The translations under genes and the position numbers were made by a program. A DNA stretch of 64,000 bases from the NCBI GenBank assembly GCA_903994635.1, contig CAJEXQ010000006.1:37700-101699 (forward strand). Direction: 5' to 3'. This document shows, in pieces, positions 56,676-64,000 of the stretch (the stretch's first letter is position 1; every line of letters begins with the position of its first letter). The stretch comes from an uncultured Chlorobiaceae bacterium. GTDB lineage: Bacteria > Bacteroidota > Chlorobiia > Chlorobiales > Chlorobiaceae. The notes under the pieces are model-generated. The model saw only the letters and a list, made by a program, of their open reading frames with translations, had not been told where the DNA came from and did no database searches.

Positions 56676-57659
56676 TCATTGAAACGCTATTCCGCCAGCA
56701 GCCGCTATTTTAGCTGCCAGATTCTGAAAATCCAGGTAGCAACTCCTCACGGCTTCGATGTGGGCTCCAATAGCCCCGTCGGCAGATTTAAGGAAAAAAA
56801 TCGGTTTACGAGCCTCCATTGCCATTGGCATCAAGCTTCGATAATGCTTGAGTAATGAGAGGCAGTATGGATCTTGCGCAACAGGCGGCAAGGAGGTAAT
56901 TGGTTCATTCAGAACAGCATCCCTATAAACAAGCGGTATTCTGTCCATCCAGCGTTTATAAGCCTTGACGGGCCGGGTATCGAGAATGCCATGCTGCATA
57001 ACAATATAACCAACAGGCAGCATCGCCCCTCTGGGCATCGGGAGATCCAGAGGAGCTTTGGTGAGAAGTTCCGCCCATACGGCACGCCACTCTCGAAGTG
57101 TTGGCCCAAGGTTCTTGAGACCTTGCAGAGAGAAAAGATCAGGAGCCAGCGGCAAACAAACCTGATCGGAGGCAATCAATGCTGACCGATTGATGGCACC
57201 GAGATTTGGGCCAACATCAATCAACACCAGCTCTGCGCCCCATTCCGATCCACGCTGTACAAGACGATGAAACGCTGTCATGGTTCGAAAAGCAGATTCA
57301 TCGCGGTTGTGACATCGTGGCCAGGCATCCGAAAGTTTGTCTTCAAACCGTGATAAACCAAGGTCACCCGGAACAAGAGCGAGGGTGCTGGTGATCATTT
57401 CTACACTGGGTTGAGCAATATCGCCAGTTCCCCGTAAAATCGGGCGGATTGCTCCATACACCGTGTCTGGATGCTCATCATCGGGCCATAAGGTTTCCAG
57501 ACGATCTTCATCGAGAAACATGGCCGTGAGGTTGGCCTGCGGGTCAAGATCGACCACAAGTGTTTTGATGCCATGGTCAGCAAACATCCATGCCAGATGA
57601 TAGACAAGCGAGGTCTTGCCAATACCACCTTTGTTGTTAAAAAATGCGATGGTTTTCAT
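56676..57659 (-). CDS. ParA/MinD-like ATPase
   Basis: This complete 327-aa deviant Walker ATPase has FFNNKGGIGKTSLVYHLAWM (residues 6-25), VVDLDPQANLTAMF and LVLIDVGPNLGAINRSALIA. Such proteins usually partition DNA, but no ParB is adjacent. Here it is the third gene of a unit after a helicase stub and an AlbA_2 regulator, with 4-bp overlaps. It may belong to a defence locus related to DUF1156/DUF499 systems. The end IEAVRSCYLDFQNLAAKI resembles pieces found in the chimeras at 44718 and 59958. Confidence 0.85.
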   Translation of the reverse strand: MKTIAFFNNKGGIGKTSLVYHLAWMFADHGIKTLVVDLDPQANLTAMFLDEDRLETLWPDDEHPDTVYGAIRPILRGTGDIAQPSVEMITSTLALVPGDLGLSRFEDKLSDAWPRCHNRDESAFRTMTAFHRLVQRGSEWGAELVLIDVGPNLGAINRSALIASDQVCLPLAPDLFSLQGLKNLGPTLREWRAVWAELLTKAPLDLPMPRGAMLPVGYIVMQHGILDTRPVKAYKRWMDRIPLVYRDAVLNEPITSLPPVAQDPYCLSLLKHYRSLMPMAMEARKPIFFLKSADGAIGAHIEAVRSCYLDFQNLAAKIAAAGGIAFQ

Positions 57660-58849
57660 GGAAGCCTCCGAAATATCTTGACCAACACAGAGTGCTCATC
57701 AAACTCAAATTGAGCTGGTGGGTTGCCATTCTGTGCCAAAAGCGCTTGCGCTCGCTGAACACCATAGCCAAACCTGTTTACAAAACCGAGTGATTTCATG
57801 GCTTCGGCAATAACCGGATTGCGGTAACTGTTACGGGTTGGGAAATTTTCAGGTGTTGCCTCACCATACAGGCCTCCTGGACTCTGGATCTCAATGTGAT
57901 CACTGAATGCGTAAAAACGAACCGGTGAATTGCTGTCGTAGTTGCGGTGCATGATGGCATTCATAAGCAGCTCCCGTAACGCCCACTCGGGATAGTCTGG
58001 TTGCAGTTTTTCCTCAAAGGCACTGACCTTGCGCATGGTTGTCTGTATCAGAAGCTTGATTCTCCCTTCCAGCTCTCGCAACAGGGTGTGAAGGTCGCCG
58101 GAAATCTCTGCCTGGTCGTCAGGCTGTTCCGTCAAGTCTGTTCCGGGTAGCTTGAGATATTGAACATAGGCTCCTGGTAAAAAGAATCTGGGGTTTTTCC
58201 CGAAGAGTAATATACCGCCAAACGTCGGGCAGGCTGGTTTGGGGTCGTACAGCCGCAAGGATGCCAACTGTAATTCAATAGTTCGATTGTTTGCCGCAAT
58301 GGTGTCAGGATCAACAGCTTCCCGGCGATAGGCATCGAATTGACCTAACGCGATGTCTTCAATTGTTGCTTCTGAACATGGCCGGGCATCAAACGAGCGA
58401 GCAAGGGCAACACGCCGTTCAGCAAGAACACGCTCTTCCTGCTCATTGGCGATGCCTTTCCGTGGCCCGACTCTGATATACACTCGTCCTTTATAACGCA
58501 CCGGAGGAAGATCAGAGGGATGAACTTCAACAACAGCTACATCTCCACCGAAGAGTGCAAATCTGGCGACCGTCATGTAAGGCTGGGGTAACACATTGCC
58601 TTGAGAACGAATACCGCCAAGGTTTTTGAGAAGTTCGTCAGTAACAGTCAGCCCTGACAGAACCCCTTTGTCTGTTACTCCTATCAAAAGATAACTCGGG
58701 TTTCGATGATTGGGCAAATCATTGGCAAATGCACAAATCGCCTGACTGAATTTATCGGTATCACTTACTGATGTCGTTCGTTCAATAGTATCGGCCTCCA
58801 TATCGGTCAGTAATACCTTGAGCTGATCTTCGGTTAGCATAATACTCAC
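57656..58849 (-). CDS. AlbA_2-domain ATP-binding regulator
   Basis: This complete 397-aa protein has an AlbA_2 (Schlafen-like) N-terminus (ADTIERTTSVSDTDKFSQAI, CAFANDLPNHRNPSYLLIGV), VYIRVGPRKGIANEQEER near residue 130, a GHKL-like ATP-binding part (LLMNAIMHRNYDSNSPVRF) and a C-terminal NRFGYGVQRAQALL. It could start at ATG residue 4. It is coupled to both neighbours. Function is unknown; members are often called transcriptional regulators. Confidence 0.85.
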   Translation of the reverse strand: MSIMLTEDQLKVLLTDMEADTIERTTSVSDTDKFSQAICAFANDLPNHRNPSYLLIGVTDKGVLSGLTVTDELLKNLGGIRSQGNVLPQPYMTVARFALFGGDVAVVEVHPSDLPPVRYKGRVYIRVGPRKGIANEQEERVLAERRVALARSFDARPCSEATIEDIALGQFDAYRREAVDPDTIAANNRTIELQLASLRLYDPKPACPTFGGILLFGKNPRFFLPGAYVQYLKLPGTDLTEQPDDQAEISGDLHTLLRELEGRIKLLIQTTMRKVSAFEEKLQPDYPEWALRELLMNAIMHRNYDSNSPVRFYAFSDHIEIQSPGGLYGEATPENFPTRNSYRNPVIAEAMKSLGFVNRFGYGVQRAQALLAQNGNPPAQFEFDEHSVLVKIFRRLP

Positions 58850-59271
58850 AGTTTCAGAAATTCGCTGATTTCAAAATTGCACCTTTCACGCGCCCCTTGA
58901 CGTTCAATATGCCGTGATTCAGGGCTTGAGGCCAGCCGACGCTGAAGAGAGGTGAGAGCAAAGCCAACAGAGCTTTTTCGTTGACCGTCAAGCTGGTCAG
59001 CTTTGCCCATTTCCGTTTTCACATAATCGGTTACATCAAAAGACCATGGGCGCTCGGTGGTGGCAACCGCAATGTTCTCTTCATCGGCCCGACCAAGCAG
59101 CCGCTCTTTGAGGGTACCTTCCGGAGTCTGGTAGATAACCCGAACAGCTCCGTCAGCAACTGGAATGCCCGCAATAACCGTTGCAACCGCCGAAGGTTCA
59201 AGGCCAGTAAGGGAGCTGCCCGACGTTATCTCTTCAATGCGCATTGGTCGTTTTTTGTGATATTCGGTCAT
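58846..59271 (-). pseudogene. SNF2-type helicase stub, core deleted in frame
   Basis: This 141-aa frame begins RIEEITSGSSLTGLEPSAVA, TVIAGIPVADGAVRVIYQTP and LKERLLGRADEENIAVATTE, the N-terminus of ~1,000-aa DUF3883-type SNF2 helicases. After ERPWSF it jumps to VTDYVKTEMGKADQLDGQRK and VGFALTSLQRRLASSPESR, from the far C-terminal half. All seven helicase motifs are missing while the frame is kept. Confidence 0.75.
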
Positions 59272-59334
59272 TCTACGGGGCCCTTTTATTTACCGAATAT
59301 TCATATCAAATAAAAGGAGTGCAGGAGGTTACAA

Positions 59335-59650
59335 GAGAAAAATAACGCCGTGGTTGCGGGATATTTGTGTCAGCGCATGAGCGTCAGCGGAGCAGCAATA
59401 ATTCAACTTCCCGGCATATTCCGGTTTGAAGCCGACAAAGGCAAATCCGGCGCCAAGTTCAAGCGAATATTTTTTGGGATGCCCCCATAGGGAATATCTG
59501 CAAGCAAGGCCTGCACCGGTAATTTTGCAACAGCCTGTTGCAAAAATGAAGCTCCCATATTCTTTCGCGAAACAGATCATATAGCCGATGTTCCGTTCCG
59601 AAAAAACCTTGATCTCAGGTAATTCGTCAGGCATATCCTTTGAATAGGCT
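59335..59650 (-). pseudogene. DUF1016/YhcG remnant with internal deletions
   Basis: The minus-strand frame holds MPDELPEIKVFSERNIGYMI, CFAKEYGSFIFATGC, then a jump to LELGAGFAFVGFKPEYAGKL, pieces of both the N-terminal domain and the end of the nuclease domain. The sequence is most like the remnant at 37944-38403. It lies upstream of the helicase stub, just as that one lies upstream of the SNF2 gene. Confidence 0.75.
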
Positions 59651-59699
59651 GGGAATAACCACAGCACCCCATAATTGGCCAACAAGCTGTTGGCTTATT

Positions 59700-59958
59700 G
59701 GATAGTCACAGACGTTCTGCTTTATTGGCAAATCTTCCAGGGCTGGCAGGTTTTCTTTCCTCCAGGCAGCAAGGCTTTGCGCAAATTCCAAGTGTTTGCT
59801 TTTCAGTTCAATGCTGGTATCCAGAATGTCATACCTGCCGCGACCGCTCTGTTATCTGCCAACTTCTGAAAATCAGTGTAACCATTCCTCACTGCATCCA
59901 ACGGCGGAGCAACCTCGATAAGCTTGCGGGGTGATTTTACAGGATAGTCTGATATCAT
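59700..59958 (-). pseudogene. DUF1156-start / HsdM-middle fusion
   Basis: ATG at 59958, overlapping the preceding stop, opens a 51-codon frame: MISDYPVKSPRKLIEVAPPL, DAVRNGYTDFQKLADNRAVA, then MTFWIPALN and TGA at 59803. HsdM middle sequence (LKSKHLEFAQSLA; LPALEDLPIKQNV) follows in another frame to about 59700. It resembles the beginning of the chimera at 44718. Confidence 0.65.
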
Positions 59959-60909
59959 TGCTTTCTTTCTGTAAGCCAGGTTCTGCCTTTTTCAGTTATT
60001 CGGTACTTTTGCAGGCTGCTTCGTGGTTTATCCGGAATGGACATTTCAATCAATCCTGCCATGATGAGCGGGTTAAGAACTTGGTGCCGGAACTTGGTGC
60101 GATCTGAGCGACCAACAATGATCATGAACTTGGATAACTCACTATCCTCCATGCAATTAGAGAGAACTTCGACTTGGTGCTGACTTAGTGCCAACTTGAT
60201 GCCGACTTGCGCGGTAACGTTCTCTTCTGTCGAGCCGGATTGAACCGGTCTCCACAAGGTTTGTATAAACGAACCGGCATCCTGTCGGAATTCAGGTGGC
60301 CGGAGCCCGCTTTTGGCGCAGAGTTCAATCATGTCGAGAATGCCTGAGCCTGCCCGTTCAACGATTCTTGTCTGCCACCTTCTCTTCTGAAATATCGGTA
60401 AGTTCGGCTTCCCGGCAGGCTGAAGCATCGAAAGGGCCCGTCGTAATCGCTCCCCATCGTCCGAGATATTCTACCAGACTGGCATAGATGCCTGCTGTCA
60501 GTTCAGGGATAGTTGCAAACCGGCGCCTGATGAGCTGATCGCCTGCTTTGCGAATAAGCGCATCCATTTTCGGATGCCGACCAGATATGCCCGCATTTTT
60601 TACAAAAATGATACGCGGTTTTGCAGCCTTGGTCGCACGATCAAATTCCTCTTCGGTGGGTTAGAGGCCATTCAACCCTTCGGAGCCATAACTGTCGCCA
60701 AACAGTCCAATATAAAGATCACAATACTCCACCTCTTCAAAATAGACGTTGTCAGGTCGGCGGTCTGAGGCCGGGATATCCTCAAAAAGGAATACTTCAA
60801 AAAACTGCCGCAGGAGTGCATCTCCGAGAATAAACGTCTTCAGAGCCTGACGTTCTTCAGCCAGCTCTTTTTGGACGCTCGAAAGAAATAAACGGTATCG
60901 TGCACTCAT
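59955..60909 (-). pseudogene. DUF4062-AlbA_2 regulator with nonsense codon and core deletion
   Basis: ATG at 60909 starts MSARYRLFLSSVQKELAEER, FFEVFLFEDIPASDRRPDNV and CDLYIGLFGDSYGSEGLNGL, a DUF4062 domain, then TAA (about 60662) where serine is expected. The same frame continues PTEEEFDRATKAAKPRIIFV and IRKAGDQLIRRRFATIPEL to ISEEKVA, then jumps to IVERAGSGILDMIELCAKSG. The ATP-binding core is deleted. The C-terminal winged helix to WLTERKQ is kept. Confidence 0.8.
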
Positions 60910-61114
60910 TTATTAGCTCCAGCAAGATCGATAAGATCCCTGATATTGTCATTGATTGATGAAACTACCCAACCCTGTTTGGCATCAAGGGGGCCGCAGA
61001 TAGCACTGAACGCCAATGTGCTCATTTTAGTCAATCTGCACAATGACAAGCACAAATTTTTTGGACTGATTGAGGGCGTAGAATCTGCTTTTTGGTATCT
61101 CTGGAATTGTCCGC
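60910..61114 (-). other. Region upstream of the DUF4062 gene; short unknown frame
   Basis: The frame ending just at the DUF4062 start reads STLAFSAICGPLDAKQGWVV and NDNIRDLIDLAGANK, with a 4-bp overlap at the ATG. It may be the end of an unrecognised protein. At 61088-61114 a piece like the AlbA_2 C-terminus (ERTIPEIP) is present. Confidence 0.35.
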
Positions 61115-61243
61115 TCAAGGTAACCGGCTAACAAGTTTGGCGCAGAATTTTCCTCGGAAGGTAATAACAACTTCCTCCCCCCTGTTTACAGAGTCTATGA
61201 GCTCTTTTGAGTTGAATCTCAGCTCTTTTGCGGTAGCTCTCAT
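61115..61243 (-). pseudogene. Phd/YefM-type antitoxin, N-terminal part
   Basis: From ATG at 61243 the frame reads RATAKELRFNSKELIDSVNR and GEEVVITFRGKFCAKLV, then SRLP and a stop. This is the DNA-binding N-terminal half of a Phd/YefM antitoxin (usual length about 80 aa). The toxin-binding tail has been replaced by AlbA_2-like debris. A 42-aa protein could still be made. Confidence 0.65.
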
Positions 61244-61299
61244 GTTCACCCCTCCGTATAGAAAGTTTATATTCCGAAGTATACACTTGATACCAGATA

Positions 61300-61484
61300 T
61301 AATCAATAATGTTTTCTGTGTAGCGGGCAATTAGTCGAATATTTCGCACTTGAGCTAACAAGGACCCTTTTGCAGTGTAACAAACAAGTTCAGCCCATCA
61401 AAACACATCTACCCGAAAAAGATGTCAAACGCCTTTACCCCCAAAGCTGTCAACAGACCTCCTCTACCACCCACAACCAATTCC
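61300..61484. repeat. Dispersed repeat, copy 7 (longest)
   Basis: This copy includes the left extension shared with 52375 and the whole core GTAACAAACAAGTTCAGCCC, ATCAAAACACATCTACCCG, followed by the spacer that leads into the HsdM stop region at 61485, as in copy 1. Confidence 0.78.
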
Positions 61485-61980
61485 TCACTCATACCCCAAC
61501 TCCTGCAAATACCCTGCCAGCTCAACACTCGCAGCATCCCGTTCTTTCAGAACGCTGTATTTTGCACCTTGCCCTCCTTGTATTCGTGGTCGGCATTGAT
61601 AAAAAGTACCTCCTTGCGGGTAGCGGCACAGGCTCGGTTGATAATGAGAATGGATGCGGGAATGCCGGTACCGTAAAATAGGGCCGGTGGCAGACCGATA
61701 ACTGCTTCAAGGTAGCCGCGCCTGATCATCCACTCCCGCATTTTACGCTCTTCACCGCCACGGAAAAGAACACCATGCGGCATAATCACCGCCATGCGCC
61801 CGGTGGATTTGAGCGTGCTGATATGCTGGACAAACATGAAATCTGCTTTGCCCTTGGTTGGCATCCAGAAGTGATAGCACTCTTTGGACTTCATGCTTCA
61901 TGCTGTCGGTGGAACAGTTTTGCGAAAAGGGCGGATTGGCAATAACAATGTCGAACCGTTTCAGCTCCGCATGTTTCACC
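61485..61980 (-). pseudogene. hsdM: HsdM copy 7: catalytic middle joined to last codons
   Basis: The fragment begins ELKRFDIVIANPPFSQNCST, with motif IV NPPF, has small indels, continues TKGKADFMFVQH, PHGVLFRGGEERKMREWMIR and LPPALFYGTGIPASILIINR to EYKEGKVQNT, then jumps to the last codons of HsdM (about ERDAASVELAGYL). The left end is fused to an AbiEii fragment at about 61972. Confidence 0.82.
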
Positions 61981-62142
61981 ACAAAAAATCAACTGTAGTT
62001 CTCCGTCATCAATTTCCGCCATCTTGCGCAGAACCTCAGTGATCAAGAGATCTTTTTCCACTGCACCTGCTGGTAAAGGCGTCAGCCCTTCACCCGTGAT
62101 ATCGAGTATCAGGTCACGCTCATGCGCTGTAATTGTTCTCAT
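61972..62142 (-). pseudogene. AbiEii nucleotidyltransferase toxin, N-terminal stub
   Basis: ATG at 62142 overlaps the antitoxin end and reads RTITAHERDLILDITGEGLT, PLPAGAVEKDLLITEVLRKM and DGELQLIFCGETC, the start of AbiEii toxins up to the strand before the G-S active-site loop. HsdM sequence follows at once. The catalytic residues are absent. Confidence 0.75.
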
Positions 62143-62542
62143 ACCGGATCGAGCGATTTCCGAGCATTAATTTGCGGCTGATTCGACGGCGACCGGTATT
62201 GAAAACTGCCTGTACCGGAACCTGGGTACTTTGCCCCGAGGCATAGTCACGTTGGGCCTTGCCTGGTATTGCGTCAATATGCAGACGTCTGAGCGTTTCT
62301 TCTGCAAGCACTTCCAGTGGTTCACGAGGTACCGCTATACTGCTGATCGAACTGATTCTGGCTTTGGCAAAAACTCCGTAGCCAATTCGCACAAGCCGCC
62401 CTTCACTGACAAATTCATTCAGAATGCGGCTGATCTGGCTTTGACTGCCGATAGGTGTAAAATCGGAACGCAAAATAATTTCGCTACGTCTCATGGCAAG
62501 AGAGCGAATCATCCGGGCTCTTATACTTAAGCATGATTTCAT
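62120..62542 (-). CDS. DUF6088/AbiEi-like antitoxin (copy 2)
   Basis: This 140-aa frame is nearly identical to that at 52531-52953; changes include SSIAVPREP for SGKAVPREP. The winged helix QSQISRILNEFVSEGRLVRI is intact. It keeps about 45 codons of the toxin downstream, more than copy 1, so this copy is closer to the ancestral state. Confidence 0.78.
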   Translation of the reverse strand: MKSCLSIRARMIRSLAMRRSEIILRSDFTPIGSQSQISRILNEFVSEGRLVRIGYGVFAKARISSISSIAVPREPLEVLAEETLRRLHIDAIPGKAQRDYASGQSTQVPVQAVFNTGRRRISRKLMLGNRSIRYENNYSA

Positions 62543-62554
62543 GGCAGAACTACG

Positions 62555-63424
62555 TCAGTGAGAAAAAAATGCGATAAAGCCGAAAGAGAGAAATAGGACG
62601 GCTGCCAGAAGAATGGTTAAGTCACTGATCTTCCGCATAAACGACTCCTTGTTCTCATTGTACATACTTGCGATGACTATCACGGCAACGTTATTTAAAA
62701 GAAGGAAATAGGTGGATGCCGGGAGGGTTTTTGTGAAGGTAAAATAAAACAGGAGAAGTCCGGAGATCAGGCTTGCAATGATGAGAAATTGTTTTGTATG
62801 CGGAAAGGAAAATGTGTTGGCAATTGTTTTGATGCCGCTCAACAGGTCGCCCCGGCGGTCGCGCATGTCCCACATGACCTCAATAAAAAACGCGCAGATA
62901 AACACATTTCCCCAGCAAATCCATGCCTTGAGCGAGAGTGAATGGTCTGCGAAAAACAGGGGAAGAAAGACAAGAGCGGCCGCCCAACCGAGCGGAGGAG
63001 CGAGATTTTTCACAATATAAATATCCTTTAGTCGCTGAGCACCGTTCAAACGCCTGCTGAGAAACGCCGGGAAACATTTATGATTATACAGAATACCAAT
63101 AAAGATGATAAGTGCCGTTGTCCAGAATGCCGATTGCCGAAATTGAAAGGCGATAACGAGTGAAATGAATGGAATCAGGTAGAAGGTCACATAGGTGATA
63201 AAACCTTGGTTTTTAAGGGCGTTTTTAAGGCCTTCGGGGTCGTTCGTTGCATCTTCAATATCATCGGTGAGCCGGTTGGCCTGGTAAATTGAAAAGGCGA
63301 GCAAAAAGACGGTTAAAATGGCCCATCCATTAACCGGGATATCGAAATAAATAGACCAACTTGCAGCCCCAAGCGCTGAAAGAAGCGAGAGATGAAGTTT
63401 ATTTCTGAAGAAATAATTTGGCAC
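62555..63424 (-). CDS. UbiA-family membrane prenyltransferase
   Basis: This 289-aa protein has about eight or nine hydrophobic helices and both aspartate-rich motifs of UbiA enzymes: NRLTDDIEDATND (about residues 50-62) and DMRDRRGDLLSGIKT (about 185-199). It should transfer a polyprenyl group to an aromatic or related acceptor. Which substrate (quinone, chlorophyllide, other) cannot be told. It is intact and outside the fragment zone. Confidence 0.82.
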   Translation of the reverse strand: MPNYFFRNKLHLSLLSALGAASWSIYFDIPVNGWAILTVFLLAFSIYQANRLTDDIEDATNDPEGLKNALKNQGFITYVTFYLIPFISLVIAFQFRQSAFWTTALIIFIGILYNHKCFPAFLSRRLNGAQRLKDIYIVKNLAPPLGWAAALVFLPLFFADHSLSLKAWICWGNVFICAFFIEVMWDMRDRRGDLLSGIKTIANTFSFPHTKQFLIIASLISGLLLFYFTFTKTLPASTYFLLLNNVAVIVIASMYNENKESFMRKISDLTILLAAVLFLSFGFIAFFSH

Positions 63425-63574
63425 GTTGTGTTGTTCTTTATGATTATCAAACTTTCGGGCACGAAACTGACAGCAGGACTTTTTTCATGTCAACGGCGTT
63501 TTCCGCTTATTCCGTTCCATTATTTCTTGTGCTTATGGGAAGTCCGTAAAGATACCCTATGTGTTAATATAGAT
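63425..63574. other. Upstream region of the UbiA-like gene
   Basis: About 150 bp without a recognised gene; it probably contains the promoter of the UbiA-family gene on the minus strand. Confidence 0.35.
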
Positions 63575-63840
63575 GGTTGAGATTGTGACTGACTGTTTCA
63601 TATTTCCTCCTCCGGGGTACGGTTATTTCCTCATCGGGTAACAAGTTGAACGTAAATGCTGAAAGGGATAAGGGCGAATCATCCACAGTTGAGCAGTAAA
63701 AATTCGTCTTCCCGGCATATTCCGGTTTGAACCGAATAAATCATCTCTTATGCGCAGGATTCATTGATGGCAAAATTTGCTGATGAGGTTAATGCCCACG
63801 ATTTGCCGACTTTCTCCGGTCTTCCCGTGACTGATACCTA
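63575..63840 (-). pseudogene. Composite of three gene fragments
   Basis: Bases 63575-63660 copy the start and upstream region of the YafQ-pair antitoxin (55572-55660). Bases 63684-63735 copy a DUF1016 end (FKPEYAGK-type codons, as at 59390). Bases 63737-63835 copy the last ~30 codons of the 383-aa protein at 46778 (compare 46745-46850). Each piece is at most about 100 bp. Confidence 0.7.
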
Positions 63841-63884
63841 AGCTGAGCGATTTTAAATAAAAAAAGCCTCGATATTCTCGGTTA

Positions 63885-63958
63885 AAATGTTATATTATAA
63901 TGGGTAACAAGCCATTACCATTTGTAACGTAACACAAACCAAGAAATCAGGAGGCTTC
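63885..63958 (+). promoter_or_regulatory. Promoter -10 and ribosome-binding site of the last gene
   Basis: TATAAT occurs near 63895-63900 after an AT-rich stretch. AGGAGG is at about 63949-63954, 4-5 bases before ATG, a strong Shine-Dalgarno sequence. A matching -35 is not clear. Confidence 0.5.
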
Positions 63959-64000
63959 ATGTCTGAAGATACAAAAAACAGCCACAAAAAAGACCTTTAC
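63959..64000 (+). CDS. 5' end of an unidentified gene (continues beyond window)
   Basis: Fourteen codons are visible (SEDTKNSHKKDLY after the Met), too few to identify. The strong ribosome-binding site and upstream promoter-like sequence support a real start. Confidence 0.55.
   Translation, partial: MSEDTKNSHKKDLY

Noticed and set aside
56676..57659. ParA as evidence for a plasmid partition locus
   Set aside because: No ParB, centromere-like repeats or replication gene lie nearby; the neighbours are helicase and AlbA_2 genes.
40289..61484. CRISPR array
   Set aside because: The repeated sequences are too long, too far apart and irregularly spaced, without uniform spacers, and no cas genes are seen.
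21263..61980. A functional type I restriction-modification system
   Set aside because: HsdR lacks the motor, every hsdM copy is partial, and no hsdS with target-recognition domains was found.
9783..62554. Prophage or integrative conjugative element
   Set aside because: No integrase, capsid, terminase, tail or conjugation genes and no tRNA attachment site were found; only one IS is present.

Overview
The window looks like chromosomal DNA of a Gram-negative bacterium. The housekeeping proteins are consistent with a green sulfur bacterium (Chlorobium/Pelodictyon type), but that placement is inference from protein character only; no marker gene settles it. Nothing points to a plasmid or prophage: there are no virion, replication or integrase genes. 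I saw no rRNA, tRNA or CRISPR array.

Region 1 (1-9.8 kb) is conserved core, all on the minus strand: aspS (cut by the window edge), dnaX with an A10 slippery run that splits it into gamma-like and tau-like frames, a YihY/BrkB membrane protein, an Atg22-like MFS transporter, purQ, purS, pssA, a FabH-like ketoacyl synthase, and a two-gene unit of a small membrane protein and a SatD-family protein.

Region 2 (9.8-23.3 kb) is a defence/toxin-antitoxin zone rich in broken genes. It holds two decayed AbiE-type loci, a complete DUF4143 ATPase, and a VapBC locus whose antitoxin is interrupted by a 1,882-bp IS with a 7-bp target duplication. It also holds an intact RloA-RloB (AbiL-like) pair enclosed between two complementary halves of a YgjP metallopeptidase gene, an intact ygjP copy, and an HsdR gene that has lost its helicase motor.

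Region 3 (23.3-37.8 kb) holds the large intact defence genes. A 1,255-aa STAND/NLR-like protein has an N-terminal PD-(D/E)XK-like nuclease. A compact four-gene operon reads SNF2 helicase, beta-class DNA methyltransferase, YhcG (DUF1016) nuclease, type III-like helicase (Res).

Region 4 (37.8-62.5 kb) is a mosaic. Two small intact gene pairs look like candidate defence cassettes: a nucleotidyltransferase with a DUF6602 PD-(D/E)XK-like protein, and a DUF4365 protein with a 383-aa protein of unknown function. Several TA pairs are intact (VapBC, PIN/ribbon-helix-helix, YafQ-like) or nearly so (a BrnT-like pair without a canonical toxin start). A ParA / AlbA_2 ATPase pair follows a gutted helicase. 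Between them lie at least seven partial copies of one hsdM gene, several copies of a DUF4062-AlbA_2 protein, four DUF1016 remnants, two near-identical DUF6088 antitoxins, a ~490-bp direct duplication and a dispersed repeat present about seven times. A recurrent theme is loss of a gene's catalytic core with both ends kept, sometimes in frame; the extreme case is a 42-aa HsdM of only the two termini.

Region 5 (62.5-64 kb) returns to ordinary sequence: a UbiA-family membrane prenyltransferase, a last cluster of fragments, and the first codons of a plus-strand gene with a strong ribosome-binding site.
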